A stretch of 64,000 bases of DNA from Thereva unica. Lineage: Eukaryota; Arthropoda; Insecta; Diptera; Therevidae. How positions within the stretch are numbered: position 1 is the first letter of the stretch; every line of letters begins with the position of its first letter. Position numbers and translations under genes: made by a program. Under the pieces are notes generated by a model, which was not told the DNA's origin, searched no databases, and saw only the letters and a program-made list of their open reading frames with translations. This document shows positions 21,001-31,929 of this stretch, one piece after another. Location: positions 11,768,501 to 11,832,500 of the forward strand of contig OX465282.1 in the NCBI GenBank assembly GCA_949987705.1, in the 5' to 3' direction.

Positions 21001-22680
21001 TCAATTAATTAGAGATGGGAGAAAATCCCTATGCTGCTGTTGCTGCAGGATCTGATCCTGAACCAGCCCAAAACAACCACTAACACCTACCTCCCCCGAC
21101 CCTCCTTGCCGAGTCAGTCCCTGTGTCACTCCGGGGAATTGATGTCGTGATTTATATCAATCGAAGGAATCCATTCTTTTCTATTGGAAAAAGGATTTCA
21201 ATGCTACGCGACCCAGGGTGCACTCAAACAGATGTCCTTGCATTTTAAATTTACTAAAAGCACCTCTCTCACATAGACTATGCACATCCCCCTGCCAGGA
21301 TTTTCACCCTGATCTCTATTTTTTGTTGTTTTTGTTTTTGTGTATTAGTTTTATCTCTGCCGCACTCTGTGTGATACCTACACTCTTCCTTCTGACTGAA
21401 AACGATGACGATGATGATGACTACGGCGATGATGATGGTGTGATGACGGTGGGATTCTCTCTGGTGGTTACTGGTGTGGCATGGTGTGGTTTATATTGCT
21501 GGTGACAAATTTTTAGTAGAGGGTTGCTTCCTGTTACCCAAAAAATCACTTGTTTCCAATTTAATGGCGGCCGGATTAAGTTGCAGTTGTTGAAAATTTT
21601 TTGTTGTGTTTTTTTATTTGGAAAATAGGGCGCCCCAGCTCCTGTGTGTGTTAATGAAATTTCTCTGCAAGCGAGAGTATGGGGAAAAAGCCAAAAAATA
21701 TTCTGCCAGTTGCCTTGATCCTCTATAAAACATCGTCCTGTGTTAGTAGCCGTGTTTATCCTTTTATATATATTTATATATCTGTACACAAAATAAAACA
21801 CACTTCGTTTTTTTTTTCTCATCCTCAGCGGGGATGTGGACTACTGTGAATGGTAGACGACGATTTCTGTTTTGTTGGTAATATCACCAACTGTCAGTGC
21901 TTTTAGCGGTTTTTAGAGGGTGAAATTGAATTTAAAAAAGGATTTCGAAGGATTTAATTTTAATCGGGATCATCAGACAACATAGATAAAAGGAAAAGAT
22001 ATCCTCTAATGCAATTGAAATACTTATTTTTTTGTTCTATTCTGTTCTGTTCTGTTGTTGCGTGGTATAGTGTGCTTGGTGCTCACTGGTGGTGCTGGAT
22101 TTCAATTGGTTTTTTGGTCGTTCTTTCTGGGGACACAAGTAAGGATTAATAAAAAGGATTACGTTTGTTTGACAAAAAACCTAAAAACCTTGTGAGAAGA
22201 AGTTAAAAGCAAATAAATATTGAGAACAGAAGGATGGTATGGTGGATGAATGTGAATTTTAAATTAGGTGAAGAGAGATTTAGGTTTTGATGTATATTGT
22301 GTTAAAGGTGGGGTGGCTTTGGGGTTAAGTATATTGTTTTGATGTTTTAAGTGGTTGGTGATCGTGTTTTCAAACTCAAAAACATACGATAATAATCTCT
22401 TTACAAACATCAATAATCAAATTGCTAATTATCTCACGACAGTCCCTAGCGTTTTTGAGCCAAAGAGCCTATCTTCTAGATCTATTCCTCAGTTGTCATA
22501 CAGGTATATATGTATATCCTACTTCTTTTTTACTTCCACAAACGAACATAGTTCAAAACGAACTGCCTGGCAGATAACTGGTTTAGGCTTATTTGTTTCT
22601 TTCAAGCCACTGACTGGGATTTGTGTTTCCGTAGTACAAACTCTGCCGCCCTCTGTATCAATCAAATCACACGTGGGCGG
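18060..22680. other. gene-free island, strongly AGGAT-rich
   Basis: I find no supported exon in 4.6 kb. ORFs of 60-133 codons are low-complexity or unlike any family I know. By eye, 19.56-22.25 kb holds about 27 AGGAT/ATCCT sites, many as AAGGATA, AAGGATT or TTATCCTT. There are long homopolymers (T run ending near 20231, A run about 20242-20264), TG-rich tracts and GATGATGA runs. This could be intron or intergenic regulatory DNA. Confidence 0.45.
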
Positions 22681-22689
22681 AAATGCGTT

Positions 22690-23625
22690 TGTTCATACCA
22701 CTCTTTACTAACTCTATAAAGCCTAGGTCTCTAAGGATTATGCCTGATACAGGAGTGTTCGCCGTAGGTGCGCCCTCTAACGAGATTTATACTGACTTAA
22801 CTCACCAACAAGCGGAAGTCACTGCGATGTGGGAGGCTCTCGAACGGCTGAAGATAAATAATATGTCTCATAAGATTATATGTATTCTATCGAATAGCAA
22901 AGCGGCCCTCAAGGCTCTTAATTCTATCGTCACAACATCCACGAATCTTTTGAGCTGCCGCAGGTCTCTGTGTGAGGCTGCCACTCAGTTTGATATAACA
23001 CTGTGTTGGGTTCCTGGAGACAGTGGGATTGGGGGAAACTGTAGGGCAGATGAGCTTGCTAGACAGTGAACCGATGTGGAAAGGACAGCCAACTTAACTC
23101 GAATAGGAATGCCCTTAGCCACCTACAAACTAGCTGTGAGAAAAATCAGCTGGCATCGAGCTGGGCTGAGATGGACCACAGCAACGGTGTGCCATTGTGG
23201 CCAACTTTGGACGCAAAGCGTTCAAAATCTCGTGTTCAGTCGAACAAAAAGGAGATAAGCCATGTAGTAAAGGTGCTGACCGGTCACTGTCCCTTTGGCC
23301 CGCAAGCCGAAAGATTAGGACTTCCCCAAAACGACTTATGCAGAAGTTGTGGTAATGAAGAAGAGGAAGAAACTGTCTCCCATCTTCTTTGTACATGTCC
23401 CGCCCTCGCAAGGAGAAGAGGGACCTTCATTGGCTTACCCTTCCTTCACGGATTGAGCGAGCTGCAAAATATTGATATGCCTAACCTCTGTCGCTTTATC
23501 AAAACCTCAAAATGGCTTGAAATGGCTTTAACTTTGTCCCAACACTAGAATGGCATCACAATGGGCCCAATGGCGTGCCTAAGTGGGCCCCCTAGAGGGG
23601 CAGCCATTTCAACCTAACCTAACTC
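22690..23625 (+). pseudogene. LINE-B relic: RNase H domain and C-terminal zinc knuckle
   Basis: The first frame (about 22700-23069) encodes an RNase H domain of the kind in I/R1-type LINEs: HQQAEVTAMWEALERL, IICILSNSKAALKALNS, then CWVPGDSGIGGNCRADELARQ. The family normally has SDSQAA, WVPGHxG and GNExADELA, so the catalytic Asp and His positions are altered. After a stop at 23067 the coding shifts to 23066-23548: EISHVVKVLTGHCPFGPQAERLGL followed by CRSCGNEEEEETVSHLLCTCPAL, the usual C-terminal CCHC-like motif. The 3' end has GGGCCCCCTAGAGGGG and finishes AACCTAACCTAAC. Upstream RT and endonuclease are missing, so this is a 5'-truncated, dead copy. Confidence 0.85.
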
Positions 23626-23635
23626 ACCAACGGCG

Positions 23636-23712
23636 CCGTATCAAGAACGTAGCCAGAGGAGGGATTTTGGGGTGTTAAAACACCCGCCGAAGCAAAATAC
23701 TGGCTACATCCT
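23636..23712. repeat. short hairpin with GTAGCCAG ends
   Basis: GTAGCCAG at the left pairs with CTGGCTAC at the right about 60 bp away, with inner GGGTGTT/AACACCC pairing. Arrangements like this occur at the ends of small DNA transposons. No other copy is seen here. Confidence 0.35.
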
Positions 23713-24059
23713 TGGTCCTATGGCGAATGAAGCGACACCTGATGGCTGGTCCCTGAATATGACGCTTTGCACCTCTTACTCCCAATCTCCTAGCTCTCTC
23801 TAGCTTTAATTTGTGATGCTGCTAACTCCAAATGGGTGCTGAGCAACCACCAGTGAAACAGACTGAAAGCAGTTGGTGAGAAGGAGCACACCTTAAAAGT
23901 TTATTAAGCCAAAATGTAAATTATCATCGTGTCAAAAGTTGCGGCGCAGTCGGTAGACCTTCTCTTTTCTACCATGCTTGCATGACTTTTTTAGGGAAAT
24001 TTAAGGTGCAAGCCCTGGCTAGACAGGGCTCTGACATTCCTAGGCATAGTTTGAAGGAT

Positions 24060-24250
24060 AGAAGAGATTGTTTGTTTGAATAAAGCAGAATGTCGATAAA
24101 CCTTAGGTTTGAACTCTAGGACGTTGTACCAGTTCGGGAAAGAGCTGTGCAGAAGATTGGAGTTGCTCTGATTTTAAAAGAACTTCTTGGCCTTTGTGTG
24201 CAATAACAAAACCGCTGAGTATTGTGGTGAACCAAACGTTCTAGCCGTGA
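24060..24250 (-). pseudogene. LINE-A C-terminal fragment
   Basis: On the minus strand, 24085-24165 encodes SSFPNWYNVLEFKPKVYRHS, the same block as SVFPSSYNISEFKRKVHRHL at 36.75 kb and SVFPSSYNIQEFKCKVSRHLF at 43.85 kb. The nucleotide similarity to 36735-36785 is visible directly (GTCGATAAACCTT versus GTCGATGAACCTT). The piece is short and frameshifted. Confidence 0.6.
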
Positions 24251-24289
24251 ATTGCAGTAAAAAAATTTCCGTACCAGCAGGAGGGCGCC

Positions 24290-24755
24290 ACTTTTAATGG
24301 AGCAGCAATAAATGTTCGAAGGAGCAACAAGTACCACGATCGATCGGTTTAATGGCGGTGTTTTGAGCCTTGTTGAGCCATGCTTGAATGCAGGTTTCGT
24401 GCTCGTACTGCTGGTTGAAAGAAGATATTGCATCTCTTAAAAAATCCCAAGTATTGTAATGGTTTGCCATTACTTTGGGATCCCCAAAATCTGGCACTGT
24501 CATGGATACCTGCATCCGAAAATCCCTCACATTTTCGTCTCCAAACTCCAATGCGACGATCAAATTTAATTTAAAAAATTTCATTTTCTACTCATCTGGG
24601 AGTAATACTGTGTACCAATCACTCGCTTTGAAGTCCAGGTGCTGCTTTGCGAATGATAAATCAGTTTGCACAATACGCGCTTGTCTCTTAGAGAACTCTT
24701 GGTATTCCTTCCACCAATTTCTAATCGTTTGATCACTAACGCGCGTATCCGTCAC
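24290..24755 (-). pseudogene. Tc1-like transposase fragment
   Basis: The minus strand reads TRVSDQTIRNWWKEYQEF, the second helix-turn-helix region of Tc1/mariner-type transposases. It continues with SFAKQHLDFKASDWYTVLLPDE, equivalent to the family's AKxHLxxxxxDWxxVLFSDES with the first catalytic Asp. A stop follows, then EFGDENVRDFRMQ and TVPDFGDPKVMA, resembling GSDGxxxVxR and TVKxGxxxVMVW. The second and third acidic residues are not found. Family transposases are about 340 residues; about 150 remain. It abuts a LINE fragment at 24.77 kb. Confidence 0.65.
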
Positions 24756-24776
24756 CTGGTGCAAGGGGTTTTGTAA

Positions 24777-24990
24777 ATGCGAACAGTAAAGAAACGCGGT
24801 AAGACCTATAGAGTGCGACAGCGAGGGAGGCCCAACCTTCGCTGGAAGGATGGCGTGGACCAGGACGCTCAGAGTTTAGGGATGCCAAACTGGATGATAT
24901 CGGCTCAGAATCGGGACCGGTGGAGAGAACAGTTGCGCGAGGGCAGGACCGGATCCCGGTTGTAGAGCCGTTAAAGAAGAAGAAGAAGAA
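24777..24990 (+). pseudogene. LINE-C C-terminal tail with AAGAAG 3' end
   Basis: The frame encodes RQRGRPNLRWKDGVDQDAQSLG..NRDRWREQLREG, the familiar tail of many insect LINE ORF2 proteins (GRPxxRWxDxVxxDxxxLG...AxDRxxWRxxV). The stop codon is followed within 20 bp by an AAGAAGAAGAAG run, the element's 3' tail. Only the last 60 codons and tail survive. The source element is not otherwise present here. Confidence 0.75.
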
Positions 24991-25282
24991 AAAGAAACGC
25001 TCCAGCCGTATATAGCGATCTTTCTCTAATGTGGTTGCTCGAACGATCTTCCTGTGATATAGTTGCCTGATCCTGGTCTTCTGGTGACACTTCTAGTCTC
25101 TTGGAAGCGATTCCTGGATCGCTTGCCGTTAAAAACTCATCAAACTCAGAGCTACAATGTAAATGCAATGTAAAATACAGATCTGAACATGGCCTGCTTA
25201 CTGTTTGAGAGAAATCTCAAAAGGAAATTTTTGAGTCGGCTTAAAGAGCGTGAAGATTTGCAAACAAAACAAATATAAAAAA

Positions 25283-25524
25283 AATCGGTGTTCAATTATT
25301 GGTGTTTAATCGGTGTTAAATCGTTGTTTAATTGGGACTTAATCTGGTGTGGGTGTTAAATCGGTGTCTAATTGGTGTTTAATCGGTGAAAAATTGGTGT
25401 TAAACTGGTGTTAAATCGTCGTGTCTGATTGGTGTTGGTGTTAAATCGGTTTTAAATTGGTGCAAAATTTGAGTTAAATCGGTGTTAAATTGGTGTTAAA
25501 TTTGTGTACAATCGGTGTTAAATA
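25283..25524. repeat. minisatellite, 11-bp unit AAATYGGTGTT (left half)
   Basis: About twenty diverged tandem copies of AAATCGGTGTT or AAATTGGTGTT, with spacing slips. The array stops at 25524 and resumes at about 26914 after an inserted LINE. Confidence 0.85.
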
Positions 25525-26913
25525 GGGGCATTGCCATGCTATCCGCAATCTCTAAACTCTTCGAAAAGCTTGTGCACAACAAGATTGCACCACTTTAACG
25601 AGCAATAACACGGTTTTAGAGAGGGGGCGTTCGACCACTTCAAATCTTATGATTCTTATCTCTGAACTTCTATGTGGTATGGAGAACGCCCATCAAATTG
25701 ATGCTGTATACACGGACTTTAGCAAGGCCTTTGATCGTGTGGATCACCATATTTTATATTCATATCTTAGCGGTAGAACTAAGGTCGTCAGATTTCAAGG
25801 ATTCTTATCCCAAGAAATCGAAGTTACTTCCTGTGTCCCCCAGGGAAGTCATCTTGGTCCGCTCTTGTTTAACATCTTTATCTCCGATCATTCTCACAAA
25901 TTAAATAATATACCACATCTCTTTTATACAGACGACCTGAAAATATATAGCGTCAGAAGGTTCGACACCGATGTATCATTCCTTCAGACGAAACTTAATG
26001 CATTGAAAGATTGGTGCAGCACCAATAAGTTGCAACTTAACACTAGCAAATGCCATGCAATAACCTTCTCCCGGAAAAAAGCGTACAACTGCAGCAAAAC
26101 TATCTTGACAACAAGTTATTAAACCATGTTGATCAAATCGTAGACCTAGGCGGTGTCATAGACAATAAGTTAAACTTTAACCTACACTACGATAGTATTA
26201 CTGCCAGAGGTAATAAACTCCTTGGTTTTATAAAAAGAAGGGCTAAGGAATTTGATAACATCTCGGTCACAAAAACTCTTTTCTGCTCACTGGTCCGCCC
26301 AATCCTGGAATACGCATGCCCTGTCTGGGATCCCATATTTCACGCCAGTAGCAACAGGATTGAATCCATTCAAAAACAATTTCTCCTGTTCGTACTAACA
26401 AATCTATATAACCCCGCTGATTTATCATAGTCTTCCACACTATACGGACAGGCTCAAAGTTTTGGATCGTTTACCGCTGTCATGCAGGAGCTCATCTCTT
26501 GCCTCACCTTGGATATTCTAAACGGCGATCTCAAGGTGAAGTTCTTGTCGGATAGGATAATACTCAATGAAGTAGTTCGGCGTACTAGGCACACGAAACT
26601 GCTTAAGGAATATTCTCATCGCACCGACTACGCAAGGAACGAGCCCATTAATAGATGTTGCATGGTCTTCAATGATCATAATCAATGCTTTACCCATCCC
26701 ACTAACAAATTTTCCTATAAAAGAAAGTTACTACTAATGATGAAATCCCAAACTCCCGTTATATTTTTTTAAGCTCATTAAAATTAATACAGTAGATATA
26801 GCCTACATATAGCCTAGCCCAATTATACCTGTACCTGACTTAGCATCTAAGGTGATAATTAATTTAAGCTAATGTTAAAAAGTATACTTAGATTTTAAAT
26901 AAATAAATAAATA
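25525..26913 (+). pseudogene. LINE-D (jockey/CR1-like) 5'-truncated copy inside the minisatellite
   Basis: The insertion opens in reverse-transcriptase sequence, AMLSAISKLFEKLVHNKIAPL, and continues with a decayed RGGV..TSNLMILISELL. The frame 25649-26122 encodes VYTDFSKAFDRVDHHIL (first catalytic Asp), CVPQGSHLGPLLFNIFISD, then LFYTDDLKIYS where the family has FADD. After a frameshift near 26100 the frame 26050-26430 gives VDLGGVIDNKLNFNLHYD..LLGFIKRRAKEF..TLFCSLVRPILEYACPVWDP, the normal C-terminal block. A last frame, 26482-26772, completes the ORF. The 3' end is (AAAT)n at 26893-26913. Endonuclease and ORF1 are missing. The copy is inactive, with several frameshifts and a TDD active site. 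Confidence 0.85.
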
Positions 26914-27200
26914 AATTGGTGTTCAATTGGTGTTAAAAATGTAGGTATTAATTTTGTGCTAAATCGGTTTCAATGTTACACCGGTGTTAAATTGTTATTA
27001 AATTGGTATTAAATCGGTGTTAAATCTGTGTTAAATTGATGGTTAATCAGCGACGGTGTTAAATTGGTGTTAGATTAGTGTTAAATCGATGTCAGTGGCA
27101 TACTAGTAAAATATAGGTGTCATATCGGTGCTGTTTTGGTGCTTCATCGGTGTTAAATTGGTGCAAAATTGGTGTTCTAACGATGTCAAATTAGTGCTAT
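26914..27200. repeat. minisatellite, 11-bp unit AAATYGGTGTT (right half)
   Basis: The same 11-bp repeat as 25283-25524, again in plus orientation and more diverged toward the right. It directly follows the (AAAT)n tail of LINE-D, showing that the LINE landed within the array. Confidence 0.85.
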
Positions 27201-29340
27201 TTCTTGAATTGATTGCATTAACCAAGACCATCACAGCACCAATTTACCGAATCCCCGTTCCCGTCCCACATGGAACGATATATTTCTATTAAACCAAAGT
27301 GGGTATCGCACAGAAAGCAGTAAATACATCATGTACTAGAATGTACAAAAGAAACCTTAACCTTTAAGCTTCCTACGATTAAGTATAGGTTTTCTCAAAT
27401 AAAATCTTACAAACTTCGGTTCTATTTTTATTTTGAATTTAATTTTATTTATTTTTAAAATATCTGCAAATACCACAAAATATTTCGATTTCACTTCGCT
27501 TAAAGTCCCTGCTATAGAAATAGACACACACCACAGAGAAAGAGAGAGAGAGAGAGTAAAAGATTTGACAATTTGTGATTTACCATAAGAAACTTGGAAA
27601 ATCAACTTTTGAAGAAAACAAGTCTGCGAAGCCTTTCATGCTCCTAAAATATTTACAAAGGACTAAAGGTGTATTTACTAAAGGGTCTACAGGTCTTAAC
27701 TTCATCCCCTCAGGATCTGGATGGTTGTTTGTTACCTTATAAAGCAAAATCAGCCTGTGTTACCCTTCAACAAATGTAGTTGCTATTTGACGGGGGTGTG
27801 TTTTAGGGGGTTATTAAAGATTTTGTTAGATGGAGTTTGCAACCATCAGTGCGTCCTACGCTATACCATCTTTCTCACTACTATGTGGTATTTTCATGCT
27901 AGAGCACGGTTTAAATATTATTGGAAATCTTAAGCTATTAACCAACAACCTCATATCTAAGGGAAGGATATAGAGTTTAATAGAGGATAATCAACCAGTT
28001 TTAAAGTTGATTGGAGAGTTATACACCAATTTCTTTGGTTATTCTGTTTTTCTACATAAATTCAATTTTTCCTGGTACTACAACCCTTCATTTTTTTCTT
28101 GAGTTTTCCAATACAAGAAGGAAATGACTTCTTCAACGAGTACATTCTTATAAATTACAGGTGAAAAAAAGGGTTTACATTATTCTATACACAAGAAAAC
28201 TCCAGTGACAGCCTTATTTCCGGTAGATGTCAAACACAACCCTCTGTGCAAGTCAACATGAAAGCTGCTGCAGTTCACGCGATGGGCGGGCAAGAATCAT
28301 GTTTGTTGCTTTTTTTCAACTCAAATTGTCAAGTACCTTGAGAAATTTTTTATAAAATTGATTTCTTTATTTCTATAATACAATATATATAATATATAGA
28401 GACATTTCTATGCTTATCGATTGATAACCTCAGTTCTAATTTTTGTTTTCTTGTTACCCCAACAGAGTCCTTCCTACTTCTTGTGGTAACTCCAACTTGA
28501 ACGCTTAGAAAAACTCTCATTAAACTTTAATCCTTGCAGCTGGCAATATGTAAACACGACCAACCCCCACTTTCGCTTCCATCTTTATTCTGATAAGCAT
28601 AACATTAACAAACTTCCACATAACCCAATCCCCCTCCGATTTTAGAGCCTCCACATTCTATAGGGCTAAGCTTTCAATTTGTTTTGATTCAAAGTTGCAG
28701 TTTATAATGAGTTTTCACTCAAAACTCAATACTCCTGACAGTATATGGCAAAAGTCATCCTGTCAATGGGGTAGCGTAATGCAATGTTTAGGCAGACATG
28801 CCACCCAATCGCGATATGACAACTAAAGGGTTTTTGGCAGGGCCAGGGGCATCGGGGGAGAGTTGTACGACCGTGGTCGGAAGTACTTCAAGTGTACTAT
28901 GTGCAATGCAAAGGCACACGCTAATGCTAAGATATTAGCAAAAGGCTGGCACCGTTAAAAGCGTGGTAGTAATGAGCTTTAAACGCTTATGTTTTGAAAA
29001 CGGTGATTACATATATGAGCACGGGATTGCGTGGGAGGGGATATGGTGGGGATGTTTATTTTTTTCGTGTTACTTGATGTTGTATTGGCTTAGGGGGTGC
29101 GTGCTGGAAAAATATTTTTAAACGGATTTATTGGTACAACGCTTACGAGAGCGACGTGATTTTTGAAGGGTTTAAGTAGGACAGCTCTACCAGCTTAAAT
29201 TAGTGTCTAAGCGGGTATAGGGTTGCTTTAGTAGGTGAAGGAAATTATGACTGATTTTCATATTTGGAACTCTCACGTTGGGGTCCAAGGTATTATGGAA
29301 GTTACACGACAAAGACTCTGGCCAATAAACGGCAAGACTA
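27200..29340. other. no supported gene
   Basis: Mostly AT-rich sequence. An (AG)n run lies at 27534-27556. Short ORFs show no known domain. AGGAT density is at background here. Confidence 0.4.
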
Positions 29341-29369
29341 TGGAACGACCCATCATCCTATTGCAGCCG

Positions 29370-29710
29370 AGCTAAACCAAAGCTACTACCCCAATTGATT
29401 GGAAATTTATCCGAGAGAAGAATACAACTTGCTCGACCATTCGCAACAACCGCAGTTGACTTCTGCAATGCATTCTGGACCCAATTCAAGCTTTGGGAAC
29501 AGACCTCAAAAAATGTAGAACTAGGAAGGACGGTGATTATTAAGAACAACAATCTGTCACCACTCAAATGGCCATTAGGACGAATAGTTCAACTATTCAA
29601 GAAAGTGACGGGCAGGATCGGGCTGATGATGTCAAAACGAGACCTCAAAAGACCATATCCACAATTACGCACCGTTAGCTGCCGATTAAGGAATCAAAAG
29701 CTCTAAGACA
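29370..29710 (+). pseudogene. BEL/Pao retrotransposon fragment, end of Pol
   Basis: The 103-codon frame reads NLSERRIQLARPFATTAVDFCNAFW..QFKLWEQT, then GRTVIIKNNNLSPLKWPLGRIVQLF. These are the last parts of a BEL/Pao polyprotein: the DLTDRR-like segment after the integrase core and the LPPLxWxLGRV module that ends nearly every member. The family ends with about KRPxxKLxxL; here LKRPYPQLRTV. The rest of Pol, Gag and both LTRs are absent. Only this piece is well kept, and flanking similarity fades quickly. Confidence 0.8.
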
Positions 29711-30436
29711 AAATCCGATCAGCTAACGTCGACTAGGCGACGGTCCTTAATCTACTCCAGCGAAAAATGCCAGATCTTCAGACAAATATATAAAAGGTGC
29801 CCCTTCGAGAAATTGACAACAGAGTGAAGGTTCTTCAGGCTTAACAAAGGCACGGAAAGGGTATCCACTTTAAGCTGTACTAATTGAAGTTTGCTTGTGC
29901 TACCAAGGTGAAGACAACATCAATTTTGGAGTTCTGGGCGAATCATATACAGCAGAAATGACCGATATCATCAAAGGCCTGGGAAAAACTTGGCCTTGTT
30001 ATAACAGTGGAAAGCAATTTATTCATCAATTAAAGGTACTAAACCTTTGCTAAAATCAACATCAAGTAAAGCACCATAGCACTGTAACGAACACAAATCT
30101 AGTCGGCGGAAAAAATACTGTCGCGATATAAAATCGGGCCACAGATCTCAAGTTCCGAGGGTATATGATTGCCTTAGCAAGTGAGTTCTATTCAAAATCC
30201 GAGGACTGAGCTGGTGCATTAGGTAAGTCAAATAAGCTACCTTCTTTAAGCTTCAGTTTATTTCTGCTGTAAACTTTATTCTAATTGTACTGCATAGGTA
30301 AGGCTCAAGATCAATGAGCTCAGCAGTCGTCTGGGGAATGGTTCTCGTGCTGCAGGTTAAAATCACTAGCCTCTGCTATATGGAATTTTGCAAAAGCGAT
30401 ACTGGCTAAAGCCGGATAGGAGCTCGCACACAAAAT

Positions 30437-30561
30437 ATGTTTGCGAAAACCTGAAACTGATTAAGAAAGTTGGAAGCAGTGGCAGCAAATGTCGATGTAG
30501 CCAGCTGGTGCATTTGATAGAAGATTTAAGCTTTCTTAACCAGTTTCAATTTTTCGCAAAC
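30437..30561. repeat. imperfect 125-nt hairpin
   Basis: The arm at 30438-30470 starts GTTTGCGAAAACCTGAAACT. The arm at 30527-30560 ends in its near reverse complement, with about 29 of 33 positions pairing across a loop of about 55 nt. Pairing outside continues weakly. It could be a tiny foldback element or a small-RNA precursor; nothing in the sequence decides. Confidence 0.6.
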
Positions 30562-31199
30562 ACTATTATGTAGCGCAAATAGAATAAAACTTTCAGTACA
30601 TCTTATTCGGAAAAATTGTGATCTCTGGTTCAACCGTCCCAATACCTACTAATATGGATATAACTCAAACTAGCTGCTTTTCTTGAACTATAGCATAGTC
30701 AGCATGAAATATTTCGAAGACTTAATGAAAAATGCTCAACTGCGCAGCGTATAGGACGATTCTTTTTCATTTATTTCCTACGCAGTCCTAGTCCCTCTAA
30801 ACGACGATGCATGGTCTCGCCAAGCGATTCTCTATCTCAATACTAGCCAATGACCGTGGTCGTAGGCGACTGTCCATTCTGTATGCCATTCCTTGCCATT
30901 ATTACGAAATCTTTAACTCAACTATAGTTATGTGCCCCTATGCCTCTCCCGACATAATCAATGATAAAAAACGCTGTGTTATTGAGCCAATTTCCGTAGC
31001 TTTAGGGGGTCGATCATGTATACTGCCTGTTGCTTTCTTTGTAATTACGTTCAGGGGGTTCTTCAACATGCCAGAGGCGTATTTCATGGCTGGTTTAAAT
31101 ATTGCTATCTAAAACCAATGCATCACCAGGTACGCTTCATTTCTTACCGATGGTCTGCTCACTGTCATAGAAACTTATACTGTTATTCCTTGCCATCTG

Positions 31200-31240
31200 A
31201 ATAATTCTAGTTAGTGGAAGATCCACTAACTAGAATTATT
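31200..31240. repeat. perfect hairpin, 19-bp arms and 3-nt loop
   Basis: AATAATTCTAGTTAGTGGA at 31200-31218 pairs perfectly with 31222-31240 around a 3-nt loop. There is no T run after it and no adjacent gene, so I do not call it a terminator. Confidence 0.85.
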
Positions 31241-31929
31241 GTACATCTCTTAATTCAAGGTTCTTGACTGTACTTTTTGTATGCTAACTAGTTTCTTTAA
31301 GGAAACGTAGCACCAGAAGACGTAGACGGAGATGCAGGAAATTGGCTGGCTTCGATAGGGACTATAGGGTCGGAACGGAAGACAGCAAGATTCCTGCATT
31401 GTGATCTACATAGCTGTTGCTCCTTTTTGATCGTTCCGATCGTGTTGGAGTTTTATTTTGATTTTGCGTGGGGATGAAAACACAGTTTCTTGCAGGAACC
31501 ACAGCATAACTCAAATTACTTAATCAATGCCTAATGGGCCTACGGCCAGAAATTTTCCACTGCTAAAAAGCACATTTTTATGTGAGAATCGGTTCCTACT
31601 TGACACCTCTTTTTACATTCCGGAATGTTTTAAAGAACTCTAGGAATTCGCCAGATAACCCTAACTTTGGAGGGTTAAGAAGATTGCTGCCTATTCTTGC
31701 TAAGTCTGGCTCATCCGGCTAGATCCTCTTTATCTTGACAATGTTCCCTCCATGACGGTCTATTTGCTTCCATAACACATTTCCTGTAAAATCCTGTAAG
31801 GCTTCCCATATTTGTTTCTAGCTGGAGATCTGCGTATATTCTTATAATGCTTCGTTGGAATACCGTGGATGCAATTGGAGGCCACATGGCATGTTTTCTT
31901 GTTCTTCCTTTAGTGCGTGGTTGCGATCG

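Noticed and set aside
21421..21822. 133-codon minus-strand ORF
   Set aside because: Low complexity, ends in GAT-repeat translation, no motif.
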